A stretch of 64,000 nt of DNA from Streptomyces bungoensis (GTDB taxonomy: Bacteria; Actinomycetota; Actinomycetes; Streptomycetales; Streptomycetaceae), in the NCBI RefSeq assembly GCF_001514215.1, contig NZ_KQ948873.1, positions 62,001-126,000 of the forward strand, in the 5' to 3' direction. Every line of letters starts with the position of its first letter. The first letter of the stretch is position 1. Shown one piece after another: positions 34,880-42,500 of the stretch. The notes beneath the pieces are model-generated. The model made no database searches and had not been told where the DNA came from. It saw only the letters and a program-made list of their open reading frames with translations. A program made the position numbers and the translations under genes.

Positions 34880-34923
34880 CTTCAGGCGTGCTCAAACAAT
34901 GGCTTCACATGTGCTCAAACAAC
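34880..34923 (-). promoter_or_regulatory. Two direct repeats with 23-bp spacing between the DUF1702 genes
   Basis: On the plus strand CTTCAGGCGTGCTCAAACAAT (34880-34900) and the near-identical unit CTTCACATGTGCTCAAACAAC (34903-34923) agree at 17 of 21 positions. Both contain TCAAACAA, shared with the sites at 13526 and 20385. The second unit overlaps the stop codon of the E2-like gene. They may form an internal promoter or operator for the core operon. Confidence 0.5.
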
Positions 34924-35892
34924 GGCGGCACTCAATTGCAGGCGCACATTGCGCCGCCAGACCTCATAGGCGGGTACGCCCGCGCCCTCGGGTGCGGCGG
35001 CCGCGCAGTCGTCGGCGAGGCGTGCGACGGCTTCGACGGTGCGTCCCGTGAACGCGTGCACCGCGGTGCTGCTGTGCTCGGGGACGAACCCGGCGTGGTG
35101 GCGGGCCTTGGCGGCGAACACCGCACCCTGCGCCAGGTGATCGGCGAGATCCCCCGCCTCCGCGCGCAGCGCGTCGAGGTCGGTGATCGTGCTGCCGCCG
35201 GCGAAGGTGGCGGCAAGACCGACGCCACTCCACAGGTCCGCCCACCGGTCGCCGGCGAACGCCCGCACGGACGCGGATACGTTGCCGACGTGGCCGCCGT
35301 GGATGAACCACAGCGCGCGGCCGACGCCCTGGTCGAAGGCGCGCTGCCAGTACGAGGGGGCGCCGTCCCAGGTGTAGGGGGTGTCCGTGCGCTGTCCGTC
35401 CACCCAGGTGCCGGTGTCGAAGTAGGCGCGGTCGAATCCGTAGCCGTCGACGCACAGCCAGGTCATCGCCGGATAGAGGTCGGGCTCGTGCAGATCCGGG
35501 ACGAGCTTCTTCCACAAGGGCCTGGGCAGTTTGGCCATGGCGAAGCCGATGCCGATGTAGTTGAGGAAGATGTGCGGCCTGCCTCCGCCTCGCAGCAAGT
35601 CGCGGGTGCGGTGACCGCCGCGGCTCATCGCGTCGCGGATCGCGCAGGCCATGGTGGCGCCCTCGTAGGCGAAGCCCCGGTTCAGCGGATCGACGAGCGC
35701 GAGCCGACGCTCGGTGGTCGCGAGGTCCCGGTCCTCGATGGCCCATTCGAAGCCCGTCACCACCGCTTGTGGCACGGCCTCCAGCTGACGCGTGCGCTCG
35801 GTGGGTTCCACGCTGAAGCCCCGTCGTGCGAAGCCCACTTCCTCCAGAGACGGAGCCATGATCAGTCTGCGCAATGCTCCCAGTGCGGGCAC
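34915..35892 (-). CDS. DUF1702 protein (E2-like), paralogue of UnbL
   Basis: 325-aa DUF1702 protein and first gene of the enediyne core operon. It shares with its neighbour GALRRL, ARRGFSVE, GFAYEGATMACAIRDAM, YIGIGFAMAKLPRPLW, LCVDGYGFDRAYFDTGTWV and DQGVGRALWFIHGGHV. Nine-membered cassettes usually hold two such proteins. Function is unknown, although presence in nearly all enediyne clusters argues for a role in core maturation. The GTG start at 35892 has GGAGGAGG upstream. Confidence 0.88.
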   Translation of the reverse strand: MPALGALRRLIMAPSLEEVGFARRGFSVEPTERTRQLEAVPQAVVTGFEWAIEDRDLATTERRLALVDPLNRGFAYEGATMACAIRDAMSRGGHRTRDLLRGGGRPHIFLNYIGIGFAMAKLPRPLWKKLVPDLHEPDLYPAMTWLCVDGYGFDRAYFDTGTWVDGQRTDTPYTWDGAPSYWQRAFDQGVGRALWFIHGGHVGNVSASVRAFAGDRWADLWSGVGLAATFAGGSTITDLDALRAEAGDLADHLAQGAVFAAKARHHAGFVPEHSSTAVHAFTGRTVEAVARLADDCAAAAPEGAGVPAYEVWRRNVRLQLSAAVV

Positions 35893-35995
35893 GGACGCCT
35901 CCTCCTACGGCCGCTCCCTTACCGGCGGCGGGGGCTGTCATCGTGTTCGACCCGGCCGCGAGGCGGCATCTTCGTCTGTGCGCTCCCGGGCGTGG

Positions 35996-36439
35996 TCACC
36001 GGATGGGGCGGACGTCCACCTCCTCGTCGTGCACGATGCGCCCGCAGTGTGTGCAGCGGAGCTCGACCTCGACGGTTCCCTCGCAGCCGATGTGGTCGGC
36101 TCGGCGCGGCGGACCCAGTTCCTGCGGCAGGTTGCGGTCTCCCCACTGCATGAGGGCGACGACCGCGCGGGTCAGGTCCCGGCCCGCCGGGGTGAGCCGG
36201 TACTCGTGACGCACCGGCTTGTCCTGGTAGGGCACCCGCTCCATGAGGCCCTGCTCGACCAGCCGGTTCAGCCGCGAGGACAGCACGTTACGGGCGATGT
36301 CCAGGTGGGAGAGGAACTGGTCGAAGCGCGAGGTGCCGAGCAGTGCCGAGCGGATGATCAGCAGGGTCCAGCGCTCCCCGATCACCTCCAGGGAACGGGC
36401 GAGGTTGCAGTCCTGTCCCTCGTACGTGTGTCTCAGCAT
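35996..36439 (-). CDS. HxlR-family transcriptional regulator
   Basis: 147-aa winged-helix protein with the HxlR signature: CNLARSLEVIGERWTLLIIR at the start, then FDQFLSHLDIARNVLSSRLN and EYRLTPAGRDLTRAVVALM. A C-terminal extension has a CxxC pair (LRCTHCGRIVHD), perhaps redox- or metal-sensing, as seen in some HxlR proteins. It lies upstream of the core operon on the same strand, with 104 bp between, so it may mark the edge of the cluster or regulate it. Confidence 0.85.
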   Translation of the reverse strand: MLRHTYEGQDCNLARSLEVIGERWTLLIIRSALLGTSRFDQFLSHLDIARNVLSSRLNRLVEQGLMERVPYQDKPVRHEYRLTPAGRDLTRAVVALMQWGDRNLPQELGPPRRADHIGCEGTVEVELRCTHCGRIVHDEEVDVRPIR

Positions 36440-36514
36440 GGGCTCACTCTAGGAGGATGCGAGTTGCGTGACGGTACCCGACTTGGCGAAGACGTCACCG
36501 GTTTGTCGGGCCGC

Positions 36515-37720
36515 TCAGGCGGCCATGAGCCGCCGCTCCCCGTCGCCCGTGGGACGCCTGTCGAAGCGGTCGTAGGCGTATGCGGCGGACACCAGGGTCA
36601 TGTGGTGGTGCCAGCCGGGATAGGAGCGACCCTCGAAGTCGAGCAGACCGAAGTCGTCCGCCATCGTGCGCACGGACTCGTCCGCCCGGGCGAGCGTCCG
36701 GGTCAGGGCGAGCACCGACTCCATGCGCGTGTGGGTGAGGCTGGTCAGCCACAGCTGGACGGGCCGTCGTCCTCCCTCGGGGCGGACGGCGAAGAGGCGG
36801 TAGGTGCGGTCGGTGCGCTCAGCGCTCTGCCCGTGCCTGGGCAGACGTACGAAGCCGGACATGACCGTGGTGTGCCGGCCCTGCCCGTCCCAGGGGGCCA
36901 CGGTCTCCATCCGGGTCAGGGTGCCCGCGTCGAACTCGAACAAGTTGCGTGCGGCGAGTACCAGGCCCGGGCCGTCCTCCCGGTGGGGAGGCTGCAGCCG
37001 CAGCCGCCGGCCCACGGCGACCTGGAGCCGGTCCGGGATGGCGACCAAGAAGTCACGTCCCCGCTGGGCGAGCCCGTTGATCAGGGAGGTGGTGTTGGTC
37101 CCGCCGACGGACTCCAGGTCGGCGACGACCGGCAGCGCCACGGTTCGGCTGGTGCCGGCGAGCGTGTCGAGGAGGTCGAGGGCGTGCTGCTCGACGGAGC
37201 GGGGACCCACCTCTGCGGGGATCCGGGTCCTGACGCGGCGCTCTTGATCCTTCACCCAGGAACCGGGGAGCAGGAGGCGCCAGTCGACGGGTACGGCTCG
37301 GTCGTAGGACGACAGGAACATGCCGATGCCCACCTGGCAGGTGACGGAGCGGCCGGTGGAGGCAAGGAAGCGGCGGTGTACACCGCAGGAGTGTTCGCCG
37401 CGCTTGCGCAGCACGGCCGGGCCGATCACGCAGGCGCGAGGAGTCATGCGCTGCTCGGCCCACCGGGTGAGTTCCGCGCGAACGGGCATCCAGTCCCAGG
37501 GGCTTGCGTTGACGAACTGGTGCAGCGACTGCGAGGCGGCCGGTGAGGACGAGATCGCCGCGGCGAGCCGACGGACCGACTTCTTGCCCGGAGTGGTGAG
37601 CAGGCTCTGCACGTATGCGTGTGCCCAGCGCCGCTGGTCCGCTCGCGGCAGACACTCGAAGAGCCTCTCGTTGAAGGCCGCTACCGGGGCGTGATCGATC
37701 GTCAGAGCGTGTGCGCCCAT
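36515..37720 (-). CDS. IS701-like DDE transposase homologue lacking the first catalytic Asp
   Basis: 401-aa homologue of IS701-type transposases. The second acidic position is kept (LPVVADLESVGG) and so is the glutamate region (LLDFEGRSYPGWHHHMTLV). The first one, normally V-I-D-D-T-x-F-x-K-K-G, reads VIGPAVLRKRG, so both aspartates are gone. No terminal inverted repeats or target duplications were found at the ends. It is therefore either a dead relic or a domesticated DNA-binding protein; an intact 401-codon frame favours the latter. It is divergent from the TetR operon of the butyrolactone island. Confidence 0.75.
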   Translation of the reverse strand: MGAHALTIDHAPVAAFNERLFECLPRADQRRWAHAYVQSLLTTPGKKSVRRLAAAISSSPAASQSLHQFVNASPWDWMPVRAELTRWAEQRMTPRACVIGPAVLRKRGEHSCGVHRRFLASTGRSVTCQVGIGMFLSSYDRAVPVDWRLLLPGSWVKDQERRVRTRIPAEVGPRSVEQHALDLLDTLAGTSRTVALPVVADLESVGGTNTTSLINGLAQRGRDFLVAIPDRLQVAVGRRLRLQPPHREDGPGLVLAARNLFEFDAGTLTRMETVAPWDGQGRHTTVMSGFVRLPRHGQSAERTDRTYRLFAVRPEGGRRPVQLWLTSLTHTRMESVLALTRTLARADESVRTMADDFGLLDFEGRSYPGWHHHMTLVSAAYAYDRFDRRPTGDGERRLMAA

Positions 37721-37773
37721 GGCTGGTTCCCTCCCTGATCTCGGTCTGCGGCTGCCGACCAGGCTAAAATAAT

Positions 37774-37793
37774 AGCGAACACCCTCTTTTTTT
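37774..37793. promoter_or_regulatory. Candidate autoregulatory element (ARE-like) 1
   Basis: AGCGAACACCCTCTTTTTTT sits 54 bp before the IS701-like start and 23 bp before a small ORF of the TetR operon. It resembles AACGAACAACCCCTATTTTA at 41142-41161. AT-rich sites in such GC-rich divergent promoters are typical targets of butyrolactone receptors; binding is inferred. Confidence 0.4.
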
Positions 37794-37815
37794 CGCGACT
37801 CAGGAGAGTTGCCAC

Positions 37816-38118
37816 ATGTACTTCGCCAAGTCGGTCCCCGCCGCGCACGGTGACGGGTACCGCTCCAGCAACGCTTCCGCAGGGGTCACCCTCCTGTGGA
37901 TCGACCCGTCAACCACTCCCGTCACGGCTGTGAGCTGCGGAAATCCAGGACGTCTTGGCCAACTCCGTGTTGTGCGGCGCAAGAAGAAAGCGTCAACCTT
38001 GAGGCGGAGGCTGACTGCCAGCTCTCCACGGGATGCCCGGACGGTGGACCGTCGGGCCGTACCCGGGGCCGCCCCATCTCCGGCCGCTCAGAGCCCTCTA
38101 CGGGAGACAGTGTGGTGA
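37816..38118 (+). CDS. Possible small protein coupled to the TetR gene
   Basis: 100-codon frame with ATG 37816 behind TCAGGAGAG at good spacing. It ends in TGA overlapping the GTG of the following TetR gene (GTGA). The first half (VPAAHGDGYRSSNASAGVTLLW) has normal high-GC codon use, while the second half is Arg/Lys-rich and less convincing. No family recognised. It could be a leader peptide or a chance frame in the 395-bp upstream region. Confidence 0.35.
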   Translation: MYFAKSVPAAHGDGYRSSNASAGVTLLWIDPSTTPVTAVSCGNPGRLGQLRVVRRKKKASTLRRRLTASSPRDARTVDRRAVPGAAPSPAAQSPLRETVW

Positions 38119-38759
38119 AACAAGAGAGGGCCCTGCGCACACGTCAGGCCCTGATGAAGGCGGCGGCCGAGGAGTTCGACCGCCACGGATACGACGCCAC
38201 ATCCCTGTCACGGATCAGCGCGGTGGCCGGCGTCTCGATCGGCGCCGTGACCTTCCACTTCTCCTCGAAGGCAGATCTGGCGGACGCGGTGCAGCAGGAA
38301 GGACGCGCGGTGACTCTGGGCGGCCTCGAGCGCCTGACCGCCGGTCCGTTGTCCCCGCTGCGCCTGGTGATCGACCTGACGCTGGAGCTGGCCAGGCTCA
38401 TGGAGCAGGAGTCCTCGGTACGGGCCGCCATACGCTTGGCCCGCGAGCGCCCTGACACCGACGCCTGGTCGGATGCCTGGCTGCCGATGGTCCGCGCGCT
38501 GCTCGACCAGGCGTATGAACGCGGCCAACTCCGCACGGATGCCCTGCCTGCCGACGTCACTCTGCTCGTCGAACATCTGACCAACGGGGCGGAGGCCTAT
38601 CTGCGCGGGCGGATGGGCTCCGGTCCGGCATTCGAAAGCACCGTCGCCCAGCTCAGACGCATCTGGCACCTGGCGCTCGTCGGCGTTTCGTCCGACGATG
38701 GGGTCATCCTCCCTCAGCCGCGCACAAGGGCCCCGTCGCAGGCGGGGGCTGCCGACTGA
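38115..38759 (+). CDS. TetR-family butyrolactone-receptor-like regulator (ArpA type)
   Basis: 214-aa TetR protein. The DNA-binding domain covers residues 1-50 (RTRQALMKAAAEEFDRHGYD, SLSRISAVAGVSIGAVTFHF). The ligand domain has the layout of ArpA/ScbR receptors and pseudo-receptors (LELARLMEQESSVRAAIRLARE). It is the second such regulator of the island, with the other at 40496-41113. GTG 38115 was chosen over GTG 38112 because GGGAGA is better spaced. It probably controls the divergent genes and maybe the enediyne regulators (inference). Confidence 0.85.
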   Translation: MKQERALRTRQALMKAAAEEFDRHGYDATSLSRISAVAGVSIGAVTFHFSSKADLADAVQQEGRAVTLGGLERLTAGPLSPLRLVIDLTLELARLMEQESSVRAAIRLARERPDTDAWSDAWLPMVRALLDQAYERGQLRTDALPADVTLLVEHLTNGAEAYLRGRMGSGPAFESTVAQLRRIWHLALVGVSSDDGVILPQPRTRAPSQAGAAD

Positions 38760-38786
38760 GAGCTCGTCAGGAGACGCGATGCCGGC

Positions 38787-38841
38787 ATGCCGAAGGGGGC
38801 GGTGGACGAACCGACATGTTCGCCTACCGCCCCCTCGGCAT
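38787..38841. terminator. Long hairpin between convergent TetR and SDR genes
   Basis: Arms at 38787-38810 (ATGCCGAAGGGGGCGGT...) and 38819-38841 (...ACCGCCCCCTCGGCAT) pair over about 22 bp with a few mismatches. They lie in the 89-bp gap between two convergent stop codons. Confidence 0.7.
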
Positions 38842-38848
38842 TGCCGTG

Positions 38849-39631
38849 TCAGACGGCGGTCAGGCCGCCGTCCACTGCCATCGCCGTCCCGGTGACGAAC
38901 GAAGAATGCGGGCCGGCGAGCCAGAGCGCGGCGTGCGCTACCTCGTCCGGATGCGCCATGCGCTTTTGGATCTGCCGCTCGACGAACGCGGTCTCCAACT
39001 CGGGGTGCTGCTTGACCGCACCCTCGATCAGTTCGGTCCGCGTGGTTCCGACCACCAGGGAGTTGACGCGGATTCCGCGTTCGCCGTATTCGGCTGCTGC
39101 GGCCTTCGTCAGCCCGATCACCGCGTGCTTGGCGGCGACGTACGGCGCTCCAGCCCCGGTCGCCACCACGCCCGCCGTACTGGCGGTGTTCACCACGGCA
39201 CCGGTTCCCGCGCGGAGCATGGCCGGAAGCTGGTGGCGCAGGCAGTTCCACAGGCCGCCCACGTTGACGGCCATCACCTTGTCGAACTCGGCGTCCTCGG
39301 TCTCGTGGAGCGGGGTGCCCGCGGTGCCCCAACCGGCATTGTTGAAGGCCACGTCCAGACGACCGAAGGTCTCCTCGGCCCTGGCCACCACCTGGCGGAC
39401 GTCCTCGGCGCACGCCACGTCGCCCGGTGCGGCCAGCGCTCGGCCTCCGCCGGCTTCGATGTCGTCGGCGAGTTGCTTGAGCCGGTCTTCGCGCCGGGCC
39501 ATCAGTACGACGGCCGCTCCCTCTGCGGCGAACAGCCGGGCGGCGGCGGCGCCGATGCCACTGGATGCTCCGGTGATCATGGCGACTCTGCCGCTCAGCA
39601 GACCGCCGGATCGGTGCCCGCTGTCGTTCAC
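38849..39631 (-). CDS. Short-chain dehydrogenase/reductase
   Basis: 260-aa classical SDR. The cofactor motif TGASSGIG is near residue 22, NNAG (AFNNAGWG) near 95, and the active-site Tyr/Lys is in YVAAKHAV. The C-terminal GTAMAVDGG is also typical. GTG 39631 was chosen with AGGGACA upstream; the longer open frame adds no SDR sequence. SDRs next to afsA-type genes often reduce the 6-keto group of a butyrolactone precursor, so that role is likely here (inference from neighbours). Confidence 0.87.
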   Translation of the reverse strand: MNDSGHRSGGLLSGRVAMITGASSGIGAAAARLFAAEGAAVVLMARREDRLKQLADDIEAGGGRALAAPGDVACAEDVRQVVARAEETFGRLDVAFNNAGWGTAGTPLHETEDAEFDKVMAVNVGGLWNCLRHQLPAMLRAGTGAVVNTASTAGVVATGAGAPYVAAKHAVIGLTKAAAAEYGERGIRVNSLVVGTTRTELIEGAVKQHPELETAFVERQIQKRMAHPDEVAHAALWLAGPHSSFVTGTAMAVDGGLTAV

Positions 39632-39692
39632 TGTCCCTATCCCCCCTGTTGAACAGGCAGCTCTCACCTTGGCTGGTCGCACCATCTCGGTC

Positions 39693-40418
39693 TCAGGACC
39701 GTGAGTTGTGGGCCGCCTGCGCGTTGGCCCAGACCGTACCGCAAGCGGCTTCGGTATCAACAGCACTGAGCAGCGACTCATCGATGGCATGCAGGGAGTC
39801 GACCACATGGCGGACGCCCGCTTCCCTCATCAGCTGACGCTGGAAGCCGTGCTCGAAGCCGCTGGGACAGCCGATGAACGGCACGCCGAGCTCCTTGGCG
39901 TTCTCGGCCACGCGGGCCACATCGTCGACGAAGAGCACCCGGTCAGGAGCGAGTCCGAAGATGTCCTGGGTGATCTCGCGGACCCCGGGACGGAAATCGT
40001 TGGTGCACACGTAGCCCGGCCCGTCGAACAGATGCGCCCACGGCCCCAGGAAACGGTCGAAGTGCTCTTTGCCCAGTCCGCCGTAACACACCGTGCGCAG
40101 CCCCAGGTCCCGGATGCGGTGCACCAGTGCCACGGCGCCGTCGGACAGCCGGACCGGGTGCTCGCGCAGGTAGACGTCACGCTCGCGGAAGTAGGCCTCG
40201 AGCACCTGCGAGGCCGTCATCGGCACGGGCACGGACCGCGCCAGGTACGCGCTCGCCACCTGCTGGGGCTGGGAGAAGACGTGCCGCTCCAGCTCGGCCG
40301 TGTACCGCCCGCCGCGGCTGACGACGAAGTGATGGATGACCGGGCTGAACGAGTCGTTCAGCAACACGCCGTCGATGTTCAGCGCGACTAGGCGCAGCTG
40401 ACGATGTCCTGAGGCCAC
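39693..40418 (-). CDS. HAD-superfamily protein with Asn in place of the nucleophile Asp
   Basis: 241-aa HAD-like protein. Motif I reads LVALNIDGVLLN: the position of the phosphorylated Asp in D-x-D-G is Asn, while the second Asp is kept. Motif IV is present as RVLFVDDVARVAENA. The usual Thr/Ser of motif II is not obvious (CYGGLG). Phosphatases of this family are expected in butyrolactone synthesis, where AfsA-type products carry a phosphate, but the altered nucleophile argues against normal phosphatase activity. GTG 40418 has AGGAGA upstream. It lies between the SDR and the second receptor on the same strand. Confidence 0.78.
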   Translation of the reverse strand: MASGHRQLRLVALNIDGVLLNDSFSPVIHHFVVSRGGRYTAELERHVFSQPQQVASAYLARSVPVPMTASQVLEAYFRERDVYLREHPVRLSDGAVALVHRIRDLGLRTVCYGGLGKEHFDRFLGPWAHLFDGPGYVCTNDFRPGVREITQDIFGLAPDRVLFVDDVARVAENAKELGVPFIGCPSGFEHGFQRQLMREAGVRHVVDSLHAIDESLLSAVDTEAACGTVWANAQAAHNSRS

Positions 40419-40495
40419 GCGAGATCTCCTGGGTCGGTGGAGGGCGGGAACAGCCGTGGGGCTGTGCGCGGAGGATGTCCGGGCGCGGTTGCCGG

Positions 40496-41113
40496 TCAGG
40501 CGAAGCGTCGTACGTCCAGGTTGATCGACGCGGCGATCCGTGCGGGCGCGACGCCCGGCAGGAGGATCCGCCACATGGCCACGACCCGGTCGGGCAGGTC
40601 CTGCCGGCCGCTCACGGCCTTGGCGAACATCTGCATACCGGTGCACGCGCTGACGAGGAGCTCGGCGAACTGGCGTACGTTCACCGATTCGTTCACTTGG
40701 CCCTCGTCCTGAGCCTGCGTCAGGCTAGTCTCAAGTATGCGTGCCCAGTCCACGTACGGCGAGGCGTCGTGCATCCCGGTGCCGTCCTGCTCATTGGTGA
40801 GCCGGACGCCCGCGCGCAGCAGGACGTCTCGCTGGATCTGCCATGCCCAGACGAACGTCATGTCGACGATGCGCTGCAGTCCGTCCGAGTCCAGTCGCGG
40901 GACGATCGTGTCGGGCTGCGCGTTCATCACGGCACGCGCCAGCTCCTCCTTGGACTTGAAGTGGAAGTACATCGCCCCTTGGGAGACACCGGCTCGCCGC
41001 ATGATCCTGTTGACGCTGGCGCCGTTGTATCCGTACTGGTCGAAGACTTCGGCAGCGCCCCGGACGATGGCTTCCCGCGTCTTGACTGCTCGGTCTTGCT
41101 GCAGCTTCACCAT
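40496..41113 (-). CDS. Butyrolactone receptor-type TetR regulator (ScbR/ArpA-like)
   Basis: 205-aa TetR regulator. The N-terminal domain KTREAIVRGAAEVFDQYGYN... VNRIMRRAGVSQGAMYFHFK is the hallmark of gamma-butyrolactone receptors; the ligand domain contains FVWAWQIQRDVLLRAGVRLTNE with the conserved Trp region. It is divergent from the afsA-type gene, the standard arrangement of scbR/scbA pairs, and has a candidate operator 29-49 bp upstream. ATG 41113 was chosen; GTG 41110 and TTG 41137 also fit. Confidence 0.9.
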   Translation of the reverse strand: MVKLQQDRAVKTREAIVRGAAEVFDQYGYNGASVNRIMRRAGVSQGAMYFHFKSKEELARAVMNAQPDTIVPRLDSDGLQRIVDMTFVWAWQIQRDVLLRAGVRLTNEQDGTGMHDASPYVDWARILETSLTQAQDEGQVNESVNVRQFAELLVSACTGMQMFAKAVSGRQDLPDRVVAMWRILLPGVAPARIAASINLDVRRFA

Positions 41114-41141
41114 TTGGGGCGAGCTTCCTCTCGACAAAAAA

Positions 41142-41162
41142 AACGAACAACCCCTATTTTAT
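41142..41162. promoter_or_regulatory. Candidate autoregulatory element (ARE-like) 2
   Basis: AACGAACAACCCCTATTTTA (41142-41161) lies in the 110-bp divergent promoter between the receptor gene and the afsA-type gene, next to a run of eight A. It shares CGAACA-CCC-TTTT spacing with 37774-37793. Confidence 0.45.
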
Positions 41163-41223
41163 AGCCCGCCCCACCCATCCGGTAGGGGCCCAGGGGGAAC
41201 ATCGCACGCCCATGGGGAGAGGC

Positions 41224-42177
41224 ATGCTTACAACCGCAGAGTCACAGAACCCGGCTAGACCCACACTCACCACGACCGTCGCCAGGGAGTACGTGCACCG
41301 GGCGGCTCTGTCGGAAGTCCTACTGACCGGATGGGCCAAGGTGGGGCAGGACGCCTTCACCGCCACCGCCCAGTGGCCGCGCTGCCACAGCTTCTACGTG
41401 CCGGAGTACGGCCTGCACGACCCGCTGCTGCTGTGCGAGACCATCCGGCAGACCAGCACCCTGATCGCCCACGTCGGCTACCACGTGCCGCTCGGCCACC
41501 ATCTCACCTGGTCCCGGCTGCAGTTCGCCGTCAACCCCGAGGCCCTGCGTATCGAGGCCACCCCCGCGGACGTCTACCTGCGCGTGACCTGCTCGGACAT
41601 CCGCTACCGCCGTTCGGTGCCGGTCTCGATGTCCATGCACATGGAAGCAGCCCGGGACGGTGTCCTGGTCGCCAAGGCCAGCGTCGGCTTCGGCAGCCAC
41701 TCCCCCGCCGTCTACCAGCGCCTGCGCGCAGGTCGGGAGGTCGGCGAGATCTTCGCGAGCGCACCGCAGCCGCCGGAGCCGGTCTCGCGCAGCACGGTCG
41801 GCCGGCTCCGCAAACAGGACATCGTCCTCGCGCCTACGGACGAGCGGCTGCGGTGGCAACTCCGAGTCGACACAAGCCACCCCGTGCTCTTCGACCACGC
41901 ACTCGACCATGTTCCGGGCATGCTGCTGCTGGAGTCGGTGCGCCAGGCGGCGCACGCCGTCGACCCCGCACGAGCGGGAGCGGTGCTGCCGACGTCGATG
42001 GACGTCTCGTTCAACCGCTACGTCGAGTTCGACGCACCCTGCTGGATCGAGGCCGAGCCGATGCCGGCGACCGCCACATCGTCCGGCACGCGCGACAAGA
42101 TCCGGGTCAACGCCACACAGAAAGGTTTCTCCGTGTTCCACGCCAGCGCAGAGTTCGCGGATGCCGCCTGGCTGTGA
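41224..42177 (+). CDS. AfsA-type butyrolactone synthase
   Basis: 317-aa protein with two AfsA hotdog domains. The first includes REYVHRAALSEVLLTGWAKVG and RCHSFYVPEYGLHDPLLLCETIRQ; the second includes HPVLFDHALDHVPGMLLLESVRQAA and MDVSFNRYVEFDAPCW. AfsA joins a beta-ketoacyl chain to a glycerol-type C3 unit, the first step of A-factor-like signals. ATG 41224 has GGGGAGAG upstream and is preferred over ATG 41212. It forms a divergent pair with the receptor gene and shows that the island can make its own signal. Confidence 0.9.
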   Translation: MLTTAESQNPARPTLTTTVAREYVHRAALSEVLLTGWAKVGQDAFTATAQWPRCHSFYVPEYGLHDPLLLCETIRQTSTLIAHVGYHVPLGHHLTWSRLQFAVNPEALRIEATPADVYLRVTCSDIRYRRSVPVSMSMHMEAARDGVLVAKASVGFGSHSPAVYQRLRAGREVGEIFASAPQPPEPVSRSTVGRLRKQDIVLAPTDERLRWQLRVDTSHPVLFDHALDHVPGMLLLESVRQAAHAVDPARAGAVLPTSMDVSFNRYVEFDAPCWIEAEPMPATATSSGTRDKIRVNATQKGFSVFHASAEFADAAWL

Positions 42178-42500
42178 GAAACCGGCGTTACGATCCGGCG
42201 TGAGAGTCACCACGCCACGGGGGGCCGTGCCGACCGAACGCCGCGGGTGATACGAACCGGGGGAGGAACCATGTAGAGCGCAGAGTGCGACTGTGCCCGG
42301 GAGGGCAACGGTCGGCGACCGATCCCCAGTGAGCCATCACTGGGGTCAACGGTCTTCTCACACCGCCCGTCGAGCTGCCAACTCGACGGGCGAAGGCTCG
42401 TTTCCGGGTGCCACCCCAGGAACGTGCGATGCCAGGTTCTGCCGGAACCGTCAAGCCGCCGCAGAGCGGCTTCGTCATGCCTCCCTACAGAGACCTCTCT
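42178..42500. other. Intergenic stretch with two perfect inverted repeats
   Basis: No gene seen. CCCCAGTGA/TCACTGGGG (42324-42345, 4-base loop) and CGCCCGTCGAG/CTCGACGGGCG (42364-42392, 7-base loop) can form hairpins. They may terminate the afsA-type transcript or belong to the control region of the plasmid gene that follows. Confidence 0.55.

Noticed and set aside
36440..37773. Complete insertion sequence around the IS701-like gene
   Set aside because: No matching terminal inverted repeats or target duplication could be found on either side, so it is not called a mobile element.
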